Shown: positions 1-8,349 of the stretch, piece after piece
Position numbering within the stretch: position 1 is the first letter of the stretch
Layout of the letters: every line of letters starts with the position of its first letter
Translations under genes and position numbers: made by a program
Assembly (NCBI GenBank): GCA_018267135.1
Contig: JAFDZA010000022.1
Coordinates: 1-51,258 of the forward strand
Source: Bacteroidota bacterium
GTDB lineage: Bacteria > Bacteroidota > Bacteroidia > Cytophagales > Cyclobacteriaceae
Length of the DNA: 51,258 nucleotides
Direction of reading: 5' to 3'
The notes under the pieces: model-generated
Databases searched by the model: none
Told to the model about the DNA's origin: nothing
Seen by the model: the letters and a program-made list of their open reading frames with translations, nothing else

Positions 1-152
1 CACTAAAACAGGCGACAATCAGGCATCAATCAGGGGGGCAATTTGCCCGGATAAGGGTGGTCAGTTTCGTCCGGATATGGGTGGTCAATTTGCTCCGGAT
101 CGACTGGTCAGTTTCATCCGGATTGAAGTGGTCAATTTCTCCGGATTCTCCA
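1..152. mobile_element. End of an IS21-family insertion sequence
   Basis: The stretch carries five tandem degenerate copies of a 20-22 base unit of the form GGGTGGTCAATTTNCTCCGGAT. Multiple short repeats at the terminus are typical of IS21-family elements, where they bind the transposase. No transposase gene is present here, so only the element's end lies in the window. The likely terminus is near 152, where the repeat array gives way to the short A-rich stretch before susC. An istB fragment of the same family lies at the far right end of the window. The family call rests on repeat style and on that fragment; the exact element and its boundary are inferred. Confidence 0.65.
33..146. repeat. 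Five tandem transposase-binding-type repeats
   Basis: Copies lie at 33-52, 55-76, 79-100, 102-123 and 125-146, with a spacing of about 23 bases. The shared core is GGTCAATTT or GGTCAGTTT followed by TCCGGAT. The first copy is the most diverged (GGGGGGCAATTT, then CCCGGAT). The regular phasing of about two helical turns places all copies on one face of the DNA, as expected for a multi-site transposase target. Confidence 0.8.
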
Positions 153-166
153 TAATCACTTAAAAA

Positions 167-3100
167 ATGCAGGTAAAACTCTACAAAAAACTACTACTGA
201 TATTAGTCATGAACACATGGCTGTCTGTGGTGGTCTCGGCACAATCAAGAGTTGTGACCGGGGCAGTGAAGGATCCTTCGGGAACAGCCATTCCCGGGGC
301 AAACATTACGGTCAAGGGAACGAGCTCGGGCACAGCTACTGATGGCGATGGAAAATATTCCATCGAAGTATCGGGCAACAATGCTGTGTTGGTATTTTCG
401 TTTGTGGGCTATGCTACTCAGGAAGTTTCGGTTGACTCCCGGTCGGTTGTGGATGTCACGCTAAAAGACGATGCCTCGCAACTGCAAGAAGTAGTAGTAA
501 CCGCTTTGGGTATTGAAAAAGACAGAAAATCATTGTCTTATTCTTTACAGGAAGTAAGCGGAGACAAACTGACTGACTCACGCGATGCCAACATGATCAA
601 TGCCCTTGCCGGTAAAGTAGCCGGGGTACAGATCAACCGTAGTGCTTCGGGTATTGGCGGATCTACCCGCGTTATTTTGCGCGGTCCTAAATCTACAAAC
701 AACAACGGGGTGCTCTATGTAATTGATGGTATCCCCATGGCCAACTACTCTCCGGAGCAACCCAGCGATGTGTGGGGGCAATCGTCCGGATCGGGTACGG
801 GCGGACGCGATGGAGGCGATGGTATTTCGAACATCAACCCCAGCGATATAGAAAGTATTAACGTATTGAAAGGTGCCAGTGCCGCGGCTCTCTATGGAAG
901 TGGTGCCGCTAACGGGGTTATTTTGATCAATACAAAAAAAGGGAAAGCCGGTCAAACCAAAATTGATTTCTCTTCCGACTTAACAGCCGACACCCCTTTG
1001 CTCCGGCCACAACTTCAATTCAAATATGGACAGACGGTAAGTCCTTCAACCGGATCAGCCGGTTCTACCGACAGTTGGGGGCCTGTAGTTAATGCGCCCG
1101 ACCATGTTAAGAGTTTCTTCCGAACCGGCAGAACCTGGATCAATACGGTAACTTTAAGTGGTGGTACCGAAAAAGCACAAGCTTATTTCTCCTACTCTAA
1201 TACAGATAACCAGGGGATTCTCCCCACCTCTACTTTTAAAAGACATACATTCAATTTCCGGGAAACCATGAAATTCCTGAACGACCGTCTTACGTTAGAT
1301 GCCAGTGTAAATTTCACTACACAAAAAGCACATAACCGGGCCGTATCGGGTTTATATAACAACCCGCTTACCGGTTTGTATATGTTCCCCCGGGGGTTGG
1401 ATTTTAATAATTACAAAAACAATTTCGAATATTTCTCCCCCACCCGTAACATGTACATGCAAAACTGGTGGAACATTAACTATGATAAAGGATTTGTGGG
1501 CGATGACTTCCACCAAAATCCCTACTTCGATTTGTATCGGGATTTGAGAGATGACAAGCGCGACCGTTTGTTTGGTGCGTTGGCCTTAAAGTATAAACTC
1601 AACGATTGGTTGAGCGTACAGGCTCGCGGCCGTTTCGATAAATCGTGGGATACGTACACGTTGCAATCGGCTGCCGGCACCAACAGTGTGTGGGCCGCTC
1701 CTAACGGACGCTACACCTGGGAAAAGTTTGATAACTCTCAAATCTATGGTGACTTCATGTTTTTGGCCAATAAGCAACTGAGCAATGATTTAGGCTTATC
1801 GGCTACTGTAGGTGCTAACATGACCGACTATGTAAATACCGGCCTCATCTTAGATACGAACCCGAACGACACGCAAGGGTTGCTGTACGCCAACTTCTTT
1901 AATGTGCCTAACATAGCACCGAGTGCAGAGTGGGCCACTCAAAATTATTTGCACAAACAAGTGCAATCGGTATTGGGAAATGCCTCGCTTAACTATAAAG
2001 AAAGATTGTTCCTTGATGTATCGGCCCGGAATGACTGGTCATCTTCATTCGCCAATACACCTTCTATGAAATCGGGCTACCTATACTACTCAGCAGGACT
2101 TTCGGGCGTCATTAGCGATTTGGTAAAATTACCTGAAGCTATTTCTTTTGCCAAGGCAAGAGTATCGTATGCCAAAGTGGGTAATGATGTGCCGGCTACT
2201 TATACTAATCCGAGAAACTATAGCATTAACCAAACAAGAAACGGTGTATCTACTGCCAGCCAGTACCCTTACCCGGGCACTTACTTAAGACCGGAAGATA
2301 ACCGCTCTTTTGAAACCGGTCTGGAGTTGAAGTTTCTCGAAAACCGCATCGGGTTAGATTTCACTTTCTACCAGAACGACAACTTTAACCAGTTTGTAAC
2401 GTTCCCGGCCCCGGCCAGTGCTGGTTACTCGTCTTACTACAAAAACTTAGGGCACATCAGAAACCGCGGGGTGGAGATTGCTTTAAATATTGTACCGGTT
2501 AAAACAGCTAATACCACATGGTCCAGCACATTTAACTTTACCCGCAACCACAATACCATTGTTAACCTGTCGGATGCCCAGGTATCATCTACTTTGGGAT
2601 ACGCACTAAGCGATTTTGGCGTAAATATGTATGCTTCGCGTTTGGTTGAGGGCGGTTCGTGGGGCGATTTGTATGCCAACAAAACCTTCCAGCGCACGGC
2701 TGATGGTAGCGTATTGGTAGATGCCAGCGGAAACCCGCAAACAACTAATCTGAGCAGCAATTTTAAAAAGCTGGGAAGCATCCTTCCTACCTTCCAATTA
2801 GGATGGTATAACTCGATTGATGTAAAAGGGTTTAATATCTCGGTATTGGTTGAAGGCCGGTTTGGCGGAAAAGTGTTGAGTTTAACGCAAGCCGTACTCG
2901 ATCAATACGGAGTGAGCAAAACCACAGGCGATGCCAGAGATAATAATGGTGCCAACATTAAAACGGAGAAAAGCGACAACTCAGCTTTCACCTATTCGGC
3001 CAGCACAATACCTAACTATTATAAAGGTATAGGCGGAAGAGCCGGTGTGGCCGAGGCTTATACGTACGATGCTACCAACATCCGGTTGCGCGAACTTTCG

Positions 3101-3304
3101 GTAGGCTATAACTTACCTGTAAAAATTCAGGGCATCCGGAACATTCGTGTATCCGTGGTAGGAAGAAACCTCTTCTTCTTTATGAATAATGCACCTTTCG
3201 ATCCGGATTTGTCGTTGAGCACAGGCAACAACCTGCAAGGTGTGGATTCTTTCGGTCTTCCTTCGCTGCGCAACTTCGGTGGAAGTGTAAAAATTGGATT
3301 TTAA
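167..3304 (+). CDS. SusC/RagA family TonB-dependent outer membrane transporter
   Basis: This 1045-residue protein is a TonB-linked outer membrane transporter that, with the SusD-type lipoprotein encoded next, imports a bulky nutrient, usually a glycan or peptide. A signal peptide ends near SAQS (residue 27). A carboxypeptidase-regulatory-like domain follows (about 28-105, with GAVKDPSG and SFVGYATQ). Next come the plug (EVVVTALGIEKDRKS at about 107-121, NPSDIESINVLKGASAAALYG further on) and a long beta-barrel ending in KIGF, a typical C-terminal aromatic. Length is normal for the family. The substrate cannot be read from sequence. The start ATG is only about 15 bases from the end of an insertion sequence, so the native promoter seems to be missing. 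The gap to susD is 18 bases, which implies co-transcription. Confidence 0.95.
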   Translation: MQVKLYKKLLLILVMNTWLSVVVSAQSRVVTGAVKDPSGTAIPGANITVKGTSSGTATDGDGKYSIEVSGNNAVLVFSFVGYATQEVSVDSRSVVDVTLKDDASQLQEVVVTALGIEKDRKSLSYSLQEVSGDKLTDSRDANMINALAGKVAGVQINRSASGIGGSTRVILRGPKSTNNNGVLYVIDGIPMANYSPEQPSDVWGQSSGSGTGGRDGGDGISNINPSDIESINVLKGASAAALYGSGAANGVILINTKKGKAGQTKIDFSSDLTADTPLLRPQLQFKYGQTVSPSTGSAGSTDSWGPVVNAPDHVKSFFRTGRTWINTVTLSGGTEKAQAYFSYSNTDNQGILPTSTFKRHTFNFRETMKFLNDRLTLDASVNFTTQKAHNRAVSGLYNNPLTGLYMFPRGLDFNNYKNNFEYFSPTRNMYMQNWWNINYDKGFVGDDFHQNPYFDLYRDLRDDKRDRLFGALALKYKLNDWLSVQARGRFDKSWDTYTLQSAAGTNSVWAAPNGRYTWEKFDNSQIYGDFMFLANKQLSNDLGLSATVGANMTDYVNTGLILDTNPNDTQGLLYANFFNVPNIAPSAEWATQNYLHKQVQSVLGNASLNYKERLFLDVSARNDWSSSFANTPSMKSGYLYYSAGLSGVISDLVKLPEAISFAKARVSYAKVGNDVPATYTNPRNYSINQTRNGVSTASQYPYPGTYLRPEDNRSFETGLELKFLENRIGLDFTFYQNDNFNQFVTFPAPASAGYSSYYKNLGHIRNRGVEIALNIVPVKTANTTWSSTFNFTRNHNTIVNLSDAQVSSTLGYALSDFGVNMYASRLVEGGSWGDLYANKTFQRTADGSVLVDASGNPQTTNLSSNFKKLGSILPTFQLGWYNSIDVKGFNISVLVEGRFGGKVLSLTQAVLDQYGVSKTTGDARDNNGANIKTEKSDNSAFTYSASTIPNYYKGIGGRAGVAEAYTYDATNIRLRELSVGYNLPVKIQGIRNIRVSVVGRNLFFFMNNAPFDPDLSLSTGNNLQGVDSFGLPSLRNFGGSVKIGF

Positions 3305-3322
3305 GTAATCAAAAGACTACAA

Positions 3323-4969
3323 ATGAATATGAAAATGAAAGCACCTAAAACAAAGATTGCAGCAGGATGGGCTTTTGCATTAATCGTCCCATTTATTATA
3401 TCGAGTTGCACCAACCGTTTTGAAGAGTTCAATAAAGATGCAACCGGGCTTTACCAAAACCAGCTTAACTATGACTTTAAAAGCATAGGAGCGCCCCTTC
3501 AGCAGGCACAACTCAATATTTACGTTTATCAACCTGCGTGGGATTTTCAGTTGCAGCAAAACCTCATTGCTGATGTTTACTCGGGGTATATGATGAGCCC
3601 TACTCCTTTTATCGGGAATATTAATAATACCAATTACGCCCTGGTAGATGGCTGGAATGGTTATCCCTGGAGCGATGGCTATCTAAAAGTTATGCTCCCT
3701 ACCGGGCAAGCGATGGCCACGGCCAAACAATATGGCTACAAAGATTTTTACGCTTGGGCTAAAATCTTACGAGTAGCTGGTATGCATCGCGTAAGCGACA
3801 TCTATGGGCCCATTGTTTACTCTAAGTTTGGGGTAATCAATTCAGACGGTAGCACCGATTACGATGCCCAGCAAACGGTTTATAATGAATTCTTTGCTGA
3901 CTTGGATTCGGCCATTCAAACGCTTACCCCTCTGGCGCAAAGCGGTGCCCCGCAGACCTTCACCAAATTCGATTATGTTTATGGTGGAAGTTTTAAGCAG
4001 TGGGTACAATTTGCCAATACCCTCAGGCTGAGGCTGGCGATGCGTATTTCCAGCGTGAATCCTACTTTGGCCAAACAACAAGGTGAAACTGCCTTGGCTA
4101 ACCCGATTGGCTTATTGGCAGCCCCTGCCGATAACTTTGATGTGAACATCGGAAGCACCACTCACCCATTGAATGTAATCAATAATTCGTGGGGCGATAT
4201 CCGTTTGGGCGCTCCGATCAGTGCTATTTTGGGTGGGTATCACGATCCGCGTTTAGCCAAGTATGCGACTTATGCTACCGATGCCGTTTTCACCGCCAAC
4301 ACGTATGAGGGTATCCGAAATGGTATTGCCATCGCAGCCAAAGGCGATTATGAAGGCTACTCCATGCTGGCTAATTTCCCGATCTACTCGGCTGCCAATG
4401 GATCTGCCAACTTTGTTACATTAATGACTTCGGCCGAAGCCTGGTTTTTAAAAGCCGAGGCGGCCCTTCATGGATGGGCTGGCGCAGGTTCTATTCAAAG
4501 CAATTATGAGCAAGGCATTACAGATTCTTTTACGCAGTATGGCTTAAGTGCCGCCAGTTACATTGCTGATAACACCAGCACCCCGGCTCCTTATGTGGAT
4601 CCAAAAAATGCGGCCAACAATGTTAACCCGGGCGACCCTAACCTGAGTACCATCACCATTAAATGGGATAATGCCGCAACTCCGGCACAACAACTGGAGC
4701 GCATCATTACTCAAAAATGGATTGCCATGTACCCCGAAGGGCAAGAGGCCTGGAGCGAGTTCAGAAGAACACGTTACCCCAAACTTTTCCCGGTAGTGGT
4801 AAACAACAGCCAGGGAAAAATTAGTACCAGCAAGTTTATTCGTAGAATTAATTTCCCCATATCAGAGTACTCTAACAACCTGCCGGGCGTAACCAAAGCT
4901 GTTACCCTGTTAGGAGGTGGTGCACTAGATAATGGCGGCACCCCACTTTGGTGGGATACCAATCCGTAG
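3323..4969 (+). CDS. SusD/RagB family nutrient-binding lipoprotein (SusD-like_2 type)
   Basis: This 548-residue surface lipoprotein forms the lid of the SusC channel and captures the substrate. The lipobox IISSC puts the lipidated cysteine at about residue 29 and is followed by TNRFEEFNKD, an opening typical of the SusD-like_2 subgroup. Features of the helical TPR-like fold are visible, including LRLRLAMRIS and the C-terminal WIAMYPEGQEAWSEFRRTRYP segment, which is strongly conserved in the family. The gene starts 18 bases after susC and is followed by a clear terminator at 4999, so the two form a transcription unit. An alternative start two codons in (MKMK) would not alter the mature protein. 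Confidence 0.93.
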   Translation: MNMKMKAPKTKIAAGWAFALIVPFIISSCTNRFEEFNKDATGLYQNQLNYDFKSIGAPLQQAQLNIYVYQPAWDFQLQQNLIADVYSGYMMSPTPFIGNINNTNYALVDGWNGYPWSDGYLKVMLPTGQAMATAKQYGYKDFYAWAKILRVAGMHRVSDIYGPIVYSKFGVINSDGSTDYDAQQTVYNEFFADLDSAIQTLTPLAQSGAPQTFTKFDYVYGGSFKQWVQFANTLRLRLAMRISSVNPTLAKQQGETALANPIGLLAAPADNFDVNIGSTTHPLNVINNSWGDIRLGAPISAILGGYHDPRLAKYATYATDAVFTANTYEGIRNGIAIAAKGDYEGYSMLANFPIYSAANGSANFVTLMTSAEAWFLKAEAALHGWAGAGSIQSNYEQGITDSFTQYGLSAASYIADNTSTPAPYVDPKNAANNVNPGDPNLSTITIKWDNAATPAQQLERIITQKWIAMYPEGQEAWSEFRRTRYPKLFPVVVNNSQGKISTSKFIRRINFPISEYSNNLPGVTKAVTLLGGGALDNGGTPLWWDTNP

Positions 4970-4998
4970 GATTTAGGGTTAATGTTTATAAGTAGTAA

Positions 4999-5029
4999 TA
5001 AGGTAGGCGAAAGCCTACCTTATTTTTAT
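4999..5029 (+). terminator. Intrinsic terminator after susD
   Basis: A perfect 10-base-pair stem (TAAGGTAGGC at 4999-5008 with GCCTACCTTA at 5013-5022) encloses a GAAA tetraloop and is followed by the T-rich run TTTTTATTT. It separates the susCD unit from the ASPIC/UnbV gene. Confidence 0.85.
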
Positions 5030-5038
5030 TTCACCCGT

Positions 5039-5046
5039 TACCTTTG
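5039..5046 (+). promoter_or_regulatory. Possible -7 box (TACCTTTG)
   Basis: The octamer fits the Bacteroidota -7 consensus TAnnTTTG and lies just after a terminator, where a new promoter would be expected. It sits only 5 bases before the ATG at 5052, which would give a leaderless or nearly leaderless message. I see no good -33 element, so it may be chance. Confidence 0.3.
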
Positions 5047-5051
5047 AAACC

Positions 5052-8000
5052 ATGAAAACACTATCTATTCTCATTCTGCTAACCGGTCTTCTATTATCTT
5101 GTTCAAAAGAAAATCATAACACCCTCTTTACCGCACTCCCCAAAAGCAAAACCGGTATCGATTTTAGAAACCTACTGAAAGAGGAAATGCCTGAGTTTAA
5201 CATCACTACATACCCCTACTTCTACAATGGGGGTGGGGTGGCCGTGGGCGATCTTAATAACGATAGCTTGCCCGATATTTTCTTTACCGGCAACATGGTG
5301 AAGAACCGTCTATTTTTGAACAAAGGAAATTTTGAATTTGAAAATATTACCGCCCAGGCGCACATCGCAGAAAAAGAAGGGTGGTGCACCGGAGTAACGA
5401 TGGCAGATGTGAATGCCGATGGCTGGCTAGATATTTATATTTGCCGGTCGGGGCTGGCGAATCCGGCTCTCCGAAAAAATTTACTTTTTATTAACAATCA
5501 CAATCTGACATTTACCGAAAGTGCCTCCGCTTATGGCCTCGATGATAGCGGCTACTCCACGCAGGCCTCTTTTTTTGATTACGATAAAGACGGAGACCTC
5601 GATATGTTTTTAATCAACCAGTCCAGTCCCGAATACTCGAAAGGAAAAATGGAGTTTCTTCCACTTAGAAATAAAAAGAATGACCCCACACTTGAAAATA
5701 AATTATTCAGAAACGACAACGGTAAATTTATTAATGTAACTCAGTGGGCCGGGATCGAATCAAACGTGCTCTCGTTCAGCCTGGGCTTAAGTACAGCCGA
5801 CATCAACCAGGACGGGTGGCCGGATATCTACATTACAAACGACTTTAAAGAACCGGATTATTTGTACATCAACCAGAAAGATGGAACATTCATAAACCAA
5901 CTGACACCAGCCACCAATCATATTTCGCTCTACTCTATGGGGGTGGATGTGGCCGACTATAATAACGATCTCTTACCTGATATCATCGTGCCCGATATGT
6001 TTTCGGAAGATAACTACGCACAAAAAATGCATATCGGGGGCGATAATTTCACGCAATACAACCAGTTGTTCAGCCAGGGTATGTTTCCCCAATTCATGAA
6101 AAACACCCTTCAAAAAAATAATGGTGATGGCACCTTTTCAGAAATCGGGCAACTGGCCGGTGTTTCTAATACTGATTGGAGTTGGTCGCCCCTTCTGGCC
6201 GATTTTGACAATGATGGAAAAAAAGATTTATTCATCAGCAATGGCTACAAACGCGATAATACCGAACTGCAGTTCATTCTTTATTCCATGAACCAATCAC
6301 TCAGACAAAATAATAACAATTCGCTAAATGTGGCCGAGTACATCTCACACATGTCGGGTATTTATCTGCCCAACTACATTTATAAAAATACAGGGCAAGA
6401 CCTTTTTGAAAACAAAATAAAAGAATGGGGACTAAACCAGCATACCTATTCAAACGGAGCTGCGTATGCCGATCTCGACAACGATGGCGACTTAGATATT
6501 ATCGTCAATAACATAGACGACTATGCCGGGGTTTATCAAAATAACAGTGAAGTGCTCAAAAATAATTTTTTAAAAATAAGACTGCAGGGCGAACCCAAAA
6601 ATGCAGACGGCATCGGCTCAAAAATAATGGCTTATGCATCAGGCGAAACTTTTTATCTGGAACAAACAACCGTACGCGGATATCAATCGTCCATATCCAG
6701 CGAATTGCATCTGGGCTTGGGGAAACACGCTACTTTGGATTCATTGCGCATTATCTGGCCTAATCGTGCCAGTCAGGTTTTAGAACAGGTAAAAGCCAAT
6801 CAGGTTCTTCATCTTCATATAAAAAATGCACAAAGCAACTATGTCTATCCATCCCGCCCGAGTCAGTATCTTACCCCTTCTCAAGAAATAGCATATACAC
6901 ATCGCGAAAATTTTGAAAATGATTTTTTAAAACAATTTCTGTTACCCCGAATTTACTCCAACACCGGGCCCTGCCTGGTGAAAGGCGATGTAAATGGCGA
7001 TGGCGTAGAAGATGTTTTTATAGGAGGAAATAAAAATCAGGCAAGCTGTATCTATCTCGGAGGGCAGGAAAAATTTAAAAAAATAAATATTCCTGTGTTT
7101 GAAAAAGAATTAACAAAAAAAGTAGTGGATGCTGTTTTCTTCGATGCAGACGGGGATCGTGATTTAGATCTGTATGTGGCCTACGGAGGCTATGAATATT
7201 CATTGAACGATCCGCTGCTGCAAGACCACCTCTATCTCAATGATGGAAAAGGAAATTTTCATTTGGGCACAAGCTTGCCTCAAAATTTCTCCAATAAAAA
7301 CTTTGTCAAAGCGATAGACTTAGATAAAGATGGTGATCTTGATATTTTCGTGGGCGGAGGGGTAGAACCCGGGCATTACCCGGTGGCTTCGCCCAGTAAA
7401 ATTTTGATCAATAACGGAGCGGGAAAATTTACCGATCAATCGCAAACTTTTTTTTCAAATATTCAGCCTTTAAACATCGTAAGCGATGTCATTTGCATTG
7501 ACTTAAACCAAGATGGCTATACTGATTTGGTTACCGTGGGCGAGTGGGAGCCTATCCGGGCATTGTTAAACAACGGAAAAACATTAACCGATGCCACCGC
7601 TTCTTTTTTTCCGTTCGCATCCAAAGGCTGGTGGAATAAGATGATAGCCGAAGATTTTGATCATGACGGAGACCAGGATTTAGTTGTAGGGAATTTTGGG
7701 TTAAACACTCCTTTACACGCCACCGAAACACAGCCGATGCAATTGTATTATGCTGATCTTGATAAAAACGGTTCGGTCGATCCGATCATCACGCATTACA
7801 TCAACGGAGTTTCCTACCCACTGGTTACCCGCGATGATATGATTGGCCAGATCCCCATGCTGAAGAAAAAATTCATCGACTATCAGGTCTATGCAAAAGC
7901 TACCATACAAGATATTATTCCGCCAGAGCAATTTGCCTCAACTCCTGTTTTATCGGCACAAACTCTTCGAACGATCTATTTAGAAAATAAAAAAAATAAA

Positions 8001-8339
8001 TTCACGGTAAAAGAACTTCCGATAGAAGCACAATATGCTCCGGTACATGCTATGCTGGCAACCGATGTGGACAAAGACGGAAATCTGGATTTAATTTTAG
8101 CGGGCAACAATAGATATAATCGAATATATTTAGGAAGCAGCGATGCCAATCATGGCCAACTATTGTTAGGCAACGGAAAGGGAGAATTTAAGTATGTACC
8201 TCAATATACCTCCGGGCTAAAGGTGCAGGGCGATGTGCGCAGCGTGGTTCAGCTCACCAACCATATTTGGTTTGGAATAAATGGCAAACCGGTTCAATCT
8301 TATACTTTTGTACCGGCTAAAAAAGCAGGGCAGAATTAA
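5052..8339 (+). CDS. FG-GAP/VCBS repeat lipoprotein with ASPIC/UnbV domain
   Basis: A 1095-residue predicted lipoprotein (lipobox LLLSC, cysteine 17). It holds many FG-GAP/VCBS-type blades with calcium-binding-like loops such as DLNNDSLPD, DYDKDGDLD, DINQDGWPD, DFDNDGKKD, DLDNDGDLD, DADGDRDLD and DLDKDGDLD, consistent with one or two beta-propellers. An ASPIC/UnbV domain (about residues 520-592; GIGSKI, LHLGLGKH, IIWPN) lies between the propeller halves. Such proteins often sit beside SusC/SusD pairs in Bacteroidota and are thought to act at the cell surface, but the biochemical role is not established. It follows a terminator, so it may be transcribed separately. It converges on glpD with only 10 bases between. 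Confidence 0.88.
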   Translation: MKTLSILILLTGLLLSCSKENHNTLFTALPKSKTGIDFRNLLKEEMPEFNITTYPYFYNGGGVAVGDLNNDSLPDIFFTGNMVKNRLFLNKGNFEFENITAQAHIAEKEGWCTGVTMADVNADGWLDIYICRSGLANPALRKNLLFINNHNLTFTESASAYGLDDSGYSTQASFFDYDKDGDLDMFLINQSSPEYSKGKMEFLPLRNKKNDPTLENKLFRNDNGKFINVTQWAGIESNVLSFSLGLSTADINQDGWPDIYITNDFKEPDYLYINQKDGTFINQLTPATNHISLYSMGVDVADYNNDLLPDIIVPDMFSEDNYAQKMHIGGDNFTQYNQLFSQGMFPQFMKNTLQKNNGDGTFSEIGQLAGVSNTDWSWSPLLADFDNDGKKDLFISNGYKRDNTELQFILYSMNQSLRQNNNNSLNVAEYISHMSGIYLPNYIYKNTGQDLFENKIKEWGLNQHTYSNGAAYADLDNDGDLDIIVNNIDDYAGVYQNNSEVLKNNFLKIRLQGEPKNADGIGSKIMAYASGETFYLEQTTVRGYQSSISSELHLGLGKHATLDSLRIIWPNRASQVLEQVKANQVLHLHIKNAQSNYVYPSRPSQYLTPSQEIAYTHRENFENDFLKQFLLPRIYSNTGPCLVKGDVNGDGVEDVFIGGNKNQASCIYLGGQEKFKKINIPVFEKELTKKVVDAVFFDADGDRDLDLYVAYGGYEYSLNDPLLQDHLYLNDGKGNFHLGTSLPQNFSNKNFVKAIDLDKDGDLDIFVGGGVEPGHYPVASPSKILINNGAGKFTDQSQTFFSNIQPLNIVSDVICIDLNQDGYTDLVTVGEWEPIRALLNNGKTLTDATASFFPFASKGWWNKMIAEDFDHDGDQDLVVGNFGLNTPLHATETQPMQLYYADLDKNGSVDPIITHYINGVSYPLVTRDDMIGQIPMLKKKFIDYQVYAKATIQDIIPPEQFASTPVLSAQTLRTIYLENKKNKFTVKELPIEAQYAPVHAMLATDVDKDGNLDLILAGNNRYNRIYLGSSDANHGQLLLGNGKGEFKYVPQYTSGLKVQGDVRSVVQLTNHIWFGINGKPVQSYTFVPAKKAGQN

Positions 8340-8349
8340 ATGATACCCA

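Noticed and set aside
33..146. Tandem repeats that could suggest a CRISPR array
   Set aside because: The 20-22 base units follow each other with only 1-2 bases between and no spacers; they fit IS21 end repeats.
578..955. A 125-residue minus-strand frame inside susC
   Set aside because: It mirrors the plug domain of SusC and has no supporting start or neighbour signal.
8340..8349. Missing terminator between convergent ASPIC/UnbV and glpD genes
   Set aside because: Ten bases hold no hairpin; the genes may simply end by other means, so no feature is claimed.
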